Positions 1-5,892 of a stretch of DNA of 6,819 nucleotides are shown piece by piece. Made by a program: the position numbers and the translations under genes. Every line of letters starts with the position of its first letter. Within the stretch, counting starts at the first letter, position 1. This DNA comes from Lentisphaerota bacterium (GTDB lineage Bacteria > Verrucomicrobiota > Kiritimatiellia > RFP12 > UBA1067). A model generated the notes under the pieces. That model searched no databases. It saw only the letters and a list, made by a program, of their open reading frames with translations, and was not told the DNA's origin. The stretch spans positions 27,752 through 34,570 of the forward strand of contig JALHET010000020.1 of the NCBI GenBank assembly GCA_022839525.1, given 5' to 3'.

Positions 1-680
1 CAACGGATTATCTCGTCATCCGTCTTCCCTTGAAAGAGCATCCTCCCCGTCACCATGTGGTACAGGGTTGCCCCCAACGCATAGATATCCGAACGGCAGT
101 CGAGCTTCCTGTTCCCGTAGGCCTGCTCGGGCGACATGTAAGCCGGCGTGCCGAGAATCTCGTCCACATTTCCCGTCGTCCCGCTTTTGACCATTTTGAG
201 CGAGCGGCAGAGCCCCAGGTCGGTGACTTTCACCGTGCCATCGGCATCCGCCATGATATTGTCGGGCTTGATGTCGCAGTGGATGATCTGATGGATTGAC
301 CAGGCATAATCCAGCGCCAGCGCCACGCTTTCCCCAACAATCAGCGCGTCCTCCACAGAGACGCGCCCCTTGCGGCGCACCAGGTCCCCGATGGTGTATC
401 CGTCCACCAGCTCCATCACAAAATAATACATGCCGTCCGAAAAGTTCGCGTCATAGACCTGAACGATTCCAAGATGTTTCAGGCTCGCCGCCGCATGCGC
501 CTCCAACCGGAAGCGCTGGATGTCCTCCGGATCCGACGCAAAAGAAGGTGAAAGGATTTTAATGGCCACATACCGGTCGAGCGAAATCTGGCGCGCCTTC
601 CAAACCGAAGCCATGCCGCCGCGCCCGAGCAGTTCCAGCACTTCAAAATTCGGCAATGTAAAAGCGGTTATCTCACTCAT
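1..680 (-). CDS. Ser/Thr protein kinase, N-terminal catalytic domain (3' end outside window)
   Basis: Eukaryote-like (Hanks-type, PknB-like) kinase that would transfer ATP phosphate to Ser/Thr of target proteins. The 226 visible residues run uninterrupted from the ATG at 680 to the left edge. Visible motifs: glycine-rich loop GRGGMASV (19-26), ATP-anchoring Lys41 in VAIK, helix-C Glu60, catalytic loop HCDIKPDN (134-141; Asp136, Asn141), DLG (154-156) in place of DFG, GTPAYMSPEQ (177-186) as the P+1/APE segment, and Asp198 in RSDIYALG. The Arg of the usual HRD motif is Cys135, so this is a non-RD kinase, a class often not switched on by activation-loop phosphorylation. The start is supported by a 4-nt ATGA overlap with the upstream small gene, by AAAGGG 10 nt upstream, and by the kinase fold beginning at about residue 10. 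Any C-terminal sensor or membrane segment lies off the window. It is the last visible gene of a two-component operon. Confidence 0.95.
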   Translation of the reverse strand, partial: MSEITAFTLPNFEVLELLGRGGMASVWKARQISLDRYVAIKILSPSFASDPEDIQRFRLEAHAAASLKHLGIVQVYDANFSDGMYYFVMELVDGYTIGDLVRRKGRVSVEDALIVGESVALALDYAWSIHQIIHCDIKPDNIMADADGTVKVTDLGLCRSLKMVKSGTTGNVDEILGTPAYMSPEQAYGNRKLDCRSDIYALGATLYHMVTGRMLFQGKTDDEIIR

Positions 681-841
681 CGCGCCACAGCCCTTTCTCC
701 ACAGCAAACCGGACACACAACCACCGTTTCCCCCTTGCATTCGGGACACTGGGATCCCTTCACCAGTTCCCGCGCCCATGCCGCGGTTGCCATAGGCATG
801 AGCGCGACCCCCGCATAAAGCGCACACATCCGCTTCATCAT
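677..841 (-). CDS. 54-aa protein with signal-like N-terminus and two CxxCxG motifs
   Basis: I do not recognise a named family. The frame starts ATGATG at 841 (Met2 at 838 is an alternative) and ends TGA at 679-677. It overlaps the response regulator stop by 4 nt (ATGA) and the kinase start by 4 nt (ATGA), as expected of a real, translationally coupled gene. A GAGGGG ribosome site (850-855) sits 8 nt before the first ATG. Residues 3-4 are Lys-Arg, residues 5-22 are hydrophobic and Ala-rich, and A-W-A at 21-23 resembles a signal peptidase I site; the segment could equally be a membrane anchor. The remaining ~30 residues carry CPECKG (32-37) and CPVCCG (43-48), spaced like one DnaJ-type zinc-finger module or a small zinc ribbon, with an extra Cys47. 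Metal binding or a thiol/redox role is inference. Alternatives are a leader peptide whose translation merely couples the kinase, or a chance frame; the double overlap argues against chance. Confidence 0.72.
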   Translation of the reverse strand: MMKRMCALYAGVALMPMATAAWARELVKGSQCPECKGETVVVCPVCCGERAVAR

Positions 842-2247
842 GTCCGCAACCCCTCGTCCGCCGGCACGCCTTCCGCCTGCAGTTCCCTGTATTCGCGCAA
901 CTTCCGGTGCAGCGTCCGGCGGCTGATCCCCAGCTCATCCGCCGCACGCGTGCGGTTGCCCCCGTTCTTCTCGAGAACCGCCATGATCTTGCGCCGCTCC
1001 ATGTCCGCGAGCGAACCGTTCATCAGCGCCGGCGCGCGGCCGAGAACCCCGACATGCCCCCGCACCGCGTCACGGATGTTGGCCGGCACATCGCGCGCCG
1101 TCAGCCGCTCCGACCGCGACAGCACCACCATCTTCTCAACCGCGTTGCGCAGTTCGCGCACGTTGCCGGGCCACGCGTAGGCCGTCAGCAGGTTCATCGC
1201 ATCGGGCGTGAACCCCTTAATCCGCTTGCCGTTCCGCTCGCAATACTCCTTCAGGAACCGGTCTGTCAGCAGCGGGATGTCGCCCGCCCGCTCACTCAAG
1301 GACGGCAGCAGGATATCCACCACGTTGAGGCGGAAGAAAAGATCCTCGCGGAAATTCCCCTCTTTCACATACGCCCGCAGATCGCGGTTCGTCGCGGCGA
1401 TCAGGCGGATATCGGTCTCGATCGTCTCCTCGCCGCCCACCCGCTCGAAGGTGCGTTCCTCCAGCACGCGCAGCAGCTTGACCTGGATCGAGGGGTCGAT
1501 CTCCGAGACCTCGTCGAGGAACAGCGTGCCTCCGTCCGCCATCTCGAAACGGCCCTTACGCTGTACCGCCGCGCCCGTGAACGCGCCCTTCTCGTGCCCG
1601 AACAACTCGCTCTCCAGCAGCGTCGGCGAGAGCGCCGCGCAATGGACCGCCACAAACGGCCCCTTCGCGCGCGTGCTCAAACGGTGGATCGCCTGAGCCA
1701 CCAGCTCCTTTCCCGTGCCGCTTGCCCCCTGGATCAGCACGGAGGCCTGCGTAGGCGCCGCCTGCCGGATGATTTCGAAGACCTGCTGCATCGCCGGCGA
1801 ATCGCCGATGATGCTCTCCATGCCGAACTTCTCGTTGAGCTGGCTTTCCAGCGTCTCGACCTTCTTTTCCAGGTCTCGTGACTTGAGCGCCCGTGCCACC
1901 AGCATGTCGAGATGGTCGAGGTTGATCGGCTTGGTCAGGAAATCATACGCGCCCTGCTTCATCGCCTCCACCGCCGTCTCCACCGAACCATAGGCGGTCA
2001 GCAGGATGCAGACCGTGCGGGGGTGCTGCGCATTGACGCGCCGCAACAGCGACAACCCGTCTGCCCCCGGCATCCGCAAGTCCGAGAGCAGCACATCGAC
2101 CTCCGTGCCCCCGGCCAGCAGCGCCAGCGCGGCGTCCGCGCTTTCCGCAGTCACCACGTCGTAATGGCGCTGCAGCGCGCGCTGCAACCCGTCGCGCGTA
2201 TTCTTGTCGTCGTCCACCACCAGAATGACCGGTCGCCTGTCTGACAT
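838..2247 (-). CDS. NtrC-family sigma54-dependent response regulator
   Basis: A 469-residue transcription activator that, once phosphorylated by its sensor kinase, would use ATP hydrolysis to open promoters held by sigma54 RNA polymerase. Receiver domain ~7-120: acidic pocket DDD 12-14, phospho-acceptor Asp56 (SDLRMP), Thr84, Lys106. AAA+ domain ~143-375: Walker A GASGTGKE (174-181), the sigma54-contacting loop GAFTGA (221-226), Walker B GGTLFLDE (239-246), ATNRDL (285-290), arginine-finger region FREDLFFR (299-306), and WPGNVREL (359-366). C-terminal Fis-type helix-turn-helix ~416-452 (NRTRAADELGISRRTLHRKL). Length and order are those of a complete NtrC/AtoC/ZraR-type protein, with every catalytic residue seen intact. 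The ATG at 2247 lies 1 nt past the histidine kinase stop, with a G-run (GGGGG) just upstream. No convincing sigma54 promoter was found in the window, so its targets are probably elsewhere. Confidence 0.97.
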   Translation of the reverse strand: MSDRRPVILVVDDDKNTRDGLQRALQRHYDVVTAESADAALALLAGGTEVDVLLSDLRMPGADGLSLLRRVNAQHPRTVCILLTAYGSVETAVEAMKQGAYDFLTKPINLDHLDMLVARALKSRDLEKKVETLESQLNEKFGMESIIGDSPAMQQVFEIIRQAAPTQASVLIQGASGTGKELVAQAIHRLSTRAKGPFVAVHCAALSPTLLESELFGHEKGAFTGAAVQRKGRFEMADGGTLFLDEVSEIDPSIQVKLLRVLEERTFERVGGEETIETDIRLIAATNRDLRAYVKEGNFREDLFFRLNVVDILLPSLSERAGDIPLLTDRFLKEYCERNGKRIKGFTPDAMNLLTAYAWPGNVRELRNAVEKMVVLSRSERLTARDVPANIRDAVRGHVGVLGRAPALMNGSLADMERRKIMAVLEKNGGNRTRAADELGISRRTLHRKLREYRELQAEGVPADEGLRT

Positions 2248-2248
2248 A

Positions 2249-3418
2249 TCACGCCCCCGTTTTGAGCATCCGTACCCGCCGCTCGGAACGCGGCAACCTG
2301 ATTTTGAAACAGGTCCCTTCGCCCGGCTTGCTCGCCAGCTCGATCTCCCCGCCGTGCTCTTCGATGATCCGCTGCACGATCATCAGCCCCAGGCCGGTCC
2401 CCTTCGCTTTCGTGGTGCGGTAAGGCTCGAACACGCGCCCCAACTCGTCGGCGGCGATCCCCTTGCCCGTATCCGTGAACGCGATGTCCACATAGGCGTC
2501 GCCCACGCCGAACACCACTTTCAGCGAGCCGCCGTCCGGCATCGCCTCCAGCGCATTCTTGACCACGTTGAAAAAGACCTGCTTGATCTGCGCCCGGTCG
2601 AGTTGCACCGTGGGAACCGTGTCCGGAATGTCCACCGACACCACGATGCGCCGGTTCTCAAACTCGCTCTTCAACACCTTCAGCGTCTCGTGCAGCACCT
2701 CGGTCGGGCGTTCCGGAAGCAGCACCGGCTTGGTGGGACGGATCGCCCGCAGGAACTGCGTGATGATGGCGTCCAGGCGCCCGACCTCCGCGCGCGCCAC
2801 CTCGACAAGGTCCGCGAGCGGCTTGCGCGTCTCATCGGGCAGTTCGCACAATTCGCGCGACAGCAGCTGCAGGTGGATGTTCAGCGCGTTGAGCGGGTTT
2901 CCGATCTCGTGGGCCACCCCGGCCGCCAAAAGCTTGACCGCATTGAACCGCTCGCTCTCGAGCACGGACGCCTCATGTTTCCGGTCCCGCGTCACGTCGC
3001 GCAAGATCACCAGCACGCCTTTGTCCACCAGCCCCTGCTCATCCAGCGGCACGGCATACACGCTGATGAACCGGTGTTCGGGATAAGAGATCTCGATCTC
3101 GCGCGTCACCATGCGCGACCACCCGCTGCCCGTGGCCGGCAAATCCAAAAGGCGTTCCCAGTCCCACTCGCGCAGGAAGCGCAGGACCGACCGCCCCTTC
3201 GCGCGCGCGAACTCGAAGCCCGCCAGCTTTTCGGCGGCACAGTTCGCATAGAGCAGCCGCCCCTCGTTGTCGATGACCAGCACGCCCTCCTGGATCGTCT
3301 GGAAAATCGTCTCGAGAAAGCCGCGCTCCTGCGCCAGCCGCAACATCTGCGCCTGCAGGCTCTCCGGATCCAGTTTGTCGATCCGGGCCACCAATCTGTC
3401 AAAAAAACCGGACGCCAT
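2249..3418 (-). CDS. Soluble PAS-domain sensor histidine kinase (NtrB-like)
   Basis: Autophosphorylating sensor that should pass phosphate to Asp56 of the regulator encoded 1 nt downstream. From the ATG at 3418 it is 389 residues. Short N-terminal helical stretch, then a PAS domain (~33-145, beginning near FLETIFQTIQEGVLVID and ending VLVILRDVTRD). The H-box AAGVAHEIGNPLN has phospho-acceptor His170. The HATPase domain has N-box NVVKNALEAMPDGG (from ~284), G1 DTGKG (316-320), F-box FEPYRTT and G2 GTGLGL (340-345). I see no membrane segment, so it should sense a cytoplasmic signal, as NtrB does. The H-box has Gly where NtrB-type kinases usually have Arg (HEIRNPL), as in NtrY-like kinases. A GTG at 3427 in the same frame is a less likely start: AAGGGG (3429-3434) would be only 1 nt away from it, against 10 nt from the ATG. 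Confidence 0.96.
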   Translation of the reverse strand: MASGFFDRLVARIDKLDPESLQAQMLRLAQERGFLETIFQTIQEGVLVIDNEGRLLYANCAAEKLAGFEFARAKGRSVLRFLREWDWERLLDLPATGSGWSRMVTREIEISYPEHRFISVYAVPLDEQGLVDKGVLVILRDVTRDRKHEASVLESERFNAVKLLAAGVAHEIGNPLNALNIHLQLLSRELCELPDETRKPLADLVEVARAEVGRLDAIITQFLRAIRPTKPVLLPERPTEVLHETLKVLKSEFENRRIVVSVDIPDTVPTVQLDRAQIKQVFFNVVKNALEAMPDGGSLKVVFGVGDAYVDIAFTDTGKGIAADELGRVFEPYRTTKAKGTGLGLMIVQRIIEEHGGEIELASKPGEGTCFKIRLPRSERRVRMLKTGA

Positions 3419-3455
3419 CGGTGTCACACCCCTTCACAGTGTCAGAATGGCTCAA

Positions 3456-3484
3456 ATTATAGGGCGCGCCCCGGACATCCGCAA
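3456..3484 (-). promoter_or_regulatory. Sigma70-like promoter of the histidine kinase operon
   Basis: Read on the minus strand, TTGCGG (3484-3479) is followed after exactly 17 bp by a perfect TATAAT (3461-3456). Predicted transcription start is near 3449, giving a leader of about 30 nt before the ATG at 3418. The -10 match and spacing are strong; the -35 matches the consensus at only three of six bases, which would fit a promoter helped by an activator. The next three genes abut or overlap without an obvious internal promoter, so this would drive the whole operon. Confidence 0.6.
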
Positions 3485-3511
3485 GCGGAATCCAGACACA
3501 ACCCTCTTTTT

Positions 3512-3535
3512 GGGGTTGCGCGGCACACCCCTTTT
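3512..3535 (+). other. Hairpin followed by TTTT in the leader of the FMN-binding gene
   Basis: GGGGT (3512-3516) pairs with ACCCC (3527-3531), and TGC (3517-3519) pairs with GCA (3523-3525). The loop is GCG and C3526 is a single bulge, giving an 8-bp GC-rich stem. TTTT (3532-3535) follows directly on the plus strand. It resembles a short intrinsic terminator or attenuator 38 nt upstream of the gene's start codon. The T-run is short, and the plus-strand transcription start is not known to lie upstream, so a chance palindrome is possible. Confidence 0.3.
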
Positions 3536-3572
3536 AAGGCAGAATTAAACGTTAAAAAAGGGAAAACGATTT

Positions 3573-4109
3573 ATGAACCGGATTGCGGCGAGGTTCTGCC
3601 TTTTGGGTGGCTTCTTCGTTCTGTTTTTCACGCAGGCAGAGGCCGACAGCGGCACGAGAACCCCGGCGGATTTGTGCCGGGACTGGTTCGGGCAGGCCGC
3701 ACAGGCCGCCCCCCTGACCCTCTGCAACACCAATGTCGTCGTGCAGGAGGTGACACTTGACGGACGCCCTTCCGGCTGGCTTTTCCGCACCGACCAGGTG
3801 CCCCCCGTCTGCAAGGGGAAGCGCGACCAGATCGCCGTGCTCGTGGCCATCGGCACTGACGCCCACATCAAAGGCCTGACCGTCCTTGCCCACAAGGAAG
3901 ACCCCCGGTACTTCCAACGCCTCACGAAAACGTTCTTCGATCAGTTCCGCAACCGGCACGCGAATGAGGATATCATCAAGTTCGATGCCGTCACTAAAGC
4001 CACCTTCTCCTCCCGCGCCATCATCCGGGACGTCATGGAAGGCACCCGCACCGTCATTGCCCAACCCGAGATCGCCGCGAAACTTCTTTCCGGCAAGAAA
4101 GACGGTTGA
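3573..4109 (+). CDS. Exported FMN-binding-domain protein (NosR/RnfG/NqrC-type flavin domain)
   Basis: A 178-residue protein with a Sec-type signal (residues 1-24: Arg4/Arg7, hydrophobic 8-20, likely cleavage after QAEA), so the mature part should be periplasmic. The core fits the FMN_bind family: a beta-rich segment with GWLFRTDQVPP (68-78), IAVLVAIGTDAHIKGLTVLAHKEDP (87-111), then DAVTKATFSSRAI (138-150). In this family the Thr of D-x-x-(S/T)-G-A-T is the attachment site for FMN transferred by ApbE; here that is Thr144. Two deviations: Lys142 replaces the usual Gly, and EDPRY stands where many relatives have ETPG. Its nearest resemblance is to the flavin domain at the N-terminus of NosR-like membrane proteins, but no transmembrane part or ferredoxin domain follows. 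It probably carries a flavin in periplasmic electron transfer or sensing; partner unknown. The ATG is preceded by AAGGG about 10 nt upstream. It is transcribed divergently from the two-component operon. Confidence 0.8.
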   Translation: MNRIAARFCLLGGFFVLFFTQAEADSGTRTPADLCRDWFGQAAQAAPLTLCNTNVVVQEVTLDGRPSGWLFRTDQVPPVCKGKRDQIAVLVAIGTDAHIKGLTVLAHKEDPRYFQRLTKTFFDQFRNRHANEDIIKFDAVTKATFSSRAIIRDVMEGTRTVIAQPEIAAKLLSGKKDG

Positions 4110-4134
4110 CCTGACCGCCCTCATGCTTCATACT
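4106..4134 (+). promoter_or_regulatory. Sigma70-like promoter of dapA-dapB-folK
   Basis: TTGACC (4106-4111, five of six consensus bases) and CATACT (4129-4134, four of six) are separated by exactly 17 bp. The -35 overlaps the TGA stop of the FMN-binding gene (4107-4109). The predicted start of transcription is near 4141, about 20 nt before the dapA ATG. This would let the biosynthetic genes be expressed independently of the gene upstream. Confidence 0.5.
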
Positions 4135-4162
4135 TTCAGCACTAACTTTTTTGAAGGAGCTT

Positions 4163-5032
4163 ATGACGCTGACAGGAACCTTTACCGCTCTGGTCACACC
4201 GTTCAACACGGACGGCAGCGTGGACTATCCCGCCCTGCGCGACCTCGTAAAGTGGCAACTCGAAAATGGCGTTACAGGGCTGGTTCCCGCCGGCACCACC
4301 GGCGAATCTCCCACACTCGAAGTCGACGAGCACATCAAAGTCATCACCACCACCGTTGAAGCGGCCGCGGGCAAGGCCCCCATCATTGCCGGCACCGGCG
4401 CCAATTCCACCGCCGAAGCGCTCTTCCTGACCCGCGAAGTTCTCGACACCGGGGTGCAGGCCACCTTGCAGGTTACCCCTTATTACAACAAGCCCAACGC
4501 CGAGGGCCTCTACCGGCACTTCGCCGCCGTCGCCGACCTCGGGCTCCCCGTTGTCCTCTACAATGTGCCCGGACGCGCGGGCAAAGAGATCCCCCTCGAC
4601 GTCGTCGTCCGGCTCGCCTCGCACCCTCAGATCGCCGCCATCAAGGAGGCCGCCGGCAGCGTGGACCGCGTCAGCGCCATCCGCGAAGCCTGCGAACTGC
4701 CCGTGCTGTCGGGGGACGACAGCCTCGCGCTCCCCATGATCAGCGTGGGCGCGTGCGGCGTCATCAGCGTCGCCTCAAACGTCATCCCAAAAGAGATGTC
4801 CGCGCTGGTGCGGCTCGCCCTTGCGGACGACCTAGTCGGCGCGCGCGAACTGCACCGCACGTTTTACCCGCTTTTCCGCGATCTGTTTATCGACACCAAC
4901 CCCATTCCCGTCAAGACCGCGCTCGCGCTCCTGAACCGCATCGGCCCGACGTTCCGCCTGCCGCTCTGCGAGCCATCCGAAAATGTCCGCGAACAACTCA
5001 TCCGCACCCTCCGCAGCCTCAATTTGCTTTGA
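4163..5032 (+). CDS. dapA: 4-hydroxy-tetrahydrodipicolinate synthase
   Basis: Condenses pyruvate with L-aspartate-4-semialdehyde, the first committed step of the diaminopimelate/lysine branch, in the cytoplasm. The 289-residue protein is a complete (beta/alpha)8 member of the DHDPS family: TGTFTALVTPF at the N-terminus, GTTGESPTL (44-52; Thr45, Thr46), VTPYYNKP with Tyr107, LYNVPGRAG with Tyr133 and Arg138, the Schiff-base Lys161 in IKEAAGS, and SGDDSLALP (183-191). Tyr107, Tyr133, Arg138 and Lys161 fall at the E. coli numbering. The ATG at 4163 is chosen because the family starts just before TGTFTALVTPF and because AAGGAG (4154-4159) lies immediately upstream, though only 3 nt away. An in-frame TTG at 4151 would add four residues but lacks a ribosome site. 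dapB follows after 43 nt. Confidence 0.97.
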   Translation: MTLTGTFTALVTPFNTDGSVDYPALRDLVKWQLENGVTGLVPAGTTGESPTLEVDEHIKVITTTVEAAAGKAPIIAGTGANSTAEALFLTREVLDTGVQATLQVTPYYNKPNAEGLYRHFAAVADLGLPVVLYNVPGRAGKEIPLDVVVRLASHPQIAAIKEAAGSVDRVSAIREACELPVLSGDDSLALPMISVGACGVISVASNVIPKEMSALVRLALADDLVGARELHRTFYPLFRDLFIDTNPIPVKTALALLNRIGPTFRLPLCEPSENVREQLIRTLRSLNLL

Positions 5033-5075
5033 GGGCGCGGGGCGTGCCCATCCAAACCTTCAACACTTCCTCACT

Positions 5076-5885
5076 ATGAAAATCGCCATTCTCGGAGCCG
5101 CCGGACGCATGGGACAAAACCTGCTGCGGTGCTCCGGCAAGTTCAAAAAATGCCTCGTTGTCGCCGCGACCGAATGCGCCGGGCACCCTCTCATCGGGGC
5201 GCCCGTGAAAGAGGCCTGCGGTTTGAAAAATGCGGCGCTCCCCGACTCCCTGCGCTTCACAGACACATGGCCCTCAGAGGCAGACACCATCATTGACTTC
5301 ACGTTCCACACTGCGGTCACGGGGAACCTCGCCAACGCCATCGCCCATCGCCAGGCCTATGTCCTCGGCACCACCGGATTCTCTGCGGAAGAGACACAAA
5401 CCGTCCTCGACACCGCCCGGCAGATTCCCATGGTGTGGGCACCGAACATGAGCCTCGGGGTGAACCTGTTGTTCGAACTCGTCCGGCGTTCCGCCTCCAT
5501 CCTTGGTCCCGACTACGATGCGGAAATCATCGAGATTCACCACCGGTTCAAGCAAGACGCACCCAGCGGCACATCACTCGGCTTGGCCGAGACCCTGGCC
5601 GAAGGCCGAGGCGTCACCCTTCAGGATGTCGCCTGTTACGGGCGTGAGGGGATCACCGGCGAACGCCCCCGGGGCGAAATCGCCATCCACGCCCTGCGGG
5701 GCGGCTCTGTGGTCGGCGACCACACCGTCATGTTCATCGCCGATGAAGAGCGCGTCGAACTCACCCACAAGGCCAACAGCCGCGAGGCGTTCGCCACAGG
5801 CGCCTTGCGTGCCGCCCTTTGGCTGGAAGGCCGCAAGCCGGGACGCTACACCATGCGCCACGTGCTCGGTTTCGATCCCGTGTAA
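5076..5885 (+). CDS. dapB: 4-hydroxy-tetrahydrodipicolinate reductase
   Basis: NAD(P)H-dependent reduction of the DapA product to tetrahydrodipicolinate, next step toward meso-diaminopimelate and lysine. 269 residues, close to the usual ~270. Rossmann motif GAAGRMG (7-13) near the N-terminus, IDFTF (73-77), LGTTGFS (97-103), APNMSLGVN (122-130), and the catalytic/substrate motif EIHHRFKQDAPSGT (153-166; His155, His156, Lys159). GDHTVMF and the RGG at 208-210 belong to the C-terminal substrate domain. The frame is open upstream into dapA, but the start at 5076 is fixed by the family N-terminus MKIAILGAAGRMG. No Shine-Dalgarno-like sequence is visible before this ATG: the preceding ~25 nt are pyrimidine-rich, so initiation may depend on reinitiation from dapA or be SD-independent. 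Confidence 0.96.
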   Translation: MKIAILGAAGRMGQNLLRCSGKFKKCLVVAATECAGHPLIGAPVKEACGLKNAALPDSLRFTDTWPSEADTIIDFTFHTAVTGNLANAIAHRQAYVLGTTGFSAEETQTVLDTARQIPMVWAPNMSLGVNLLFELVRRSASILGPDYDAEIIEIHHRFKQDAPSGTSLGLAETLAEGRGVTLQDVACYGREGITGERPRGEIAIHALRGGSVVGDHTVMFIADEERVELTHKANSREAFATGALRAALWLEGRKPGRYTMRHVLGFDPV

Positions 5886-5892
5886 AGGTATT

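Larger units (their letters stand above)
3419..3572. promoter_or_regulatory. Divergent intergenic region between histidine kinase operon and FMN-binding gene
   Basis: This 154-bp stretch holds the minus-strand promoter described separately. It also holds a GTGTCA direct repeat at 3421-3426 and 3439-3444 within the histidine kinase leader, an exact 10-bp direct repeat CACACCCCTT at 3425-3434 and 3524-3533, and an AACGTT palindrome at 3548-3553 close to the plus-strand start codon. The plus-strand promoter is not clear; TTCACA (3433-3438) with AATTAT (3455-3460) at 16 bp is the best but weak candidate. The repeats could be operators for divergent control; that is inference. Confidence 0.35.

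Noticed and set aside
907..1881. Open plus-strand frame of about 324 codons opposite the response regulator
   Set aside because: It mirrors the conserved AAA+ coding region, has Arg/His/Gln-biased composition and shows no motif; it is a shadow of the GC-rich gene.
3419..3427. GTG start at 3427 for the histidine kinase
   Set aside because: AAGGGG ends 1 nt before this GTG, too close for initiation; the ATG at 3418 is 10 nt away and uses the commoner codon.
3479..3498. Sigma54-like TGGATT-N4-TTGCGG on the minus strand upstream of the histidine kinase
   Set aside because: The GG-to-GC spacing is one base too short for a -24/-12 promoter, and the TTGCGG is better explained as a -35 placed 17 bp from a perfect TATAAT.
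2204..3760. Open plus-strand frame of about 518 codons opposite the histidine kinase
   Set aside because: It is antisense to a clearly recognisable PAS-HisKA-HATPase gene, and its translation is rich in Arg, His, Gln and Leu with no domain. Long antisense frames are expected in high-GC coding DNA.
4142..4624. Gly-rich 160-codon minus-strand frame across dapA
   Set aside because: It lies wholly antisense to an unambiguous dapA with all catalytic residues; low-complexity composition and no ribosome site.
4983..5075. Upstream extension of the dapB frame into dapA
   Set aside because: The extension adds 31 residues with no family resemblance; DapB proteins begin at the MKIAILGAAGRMG segment, which starts at 5076.
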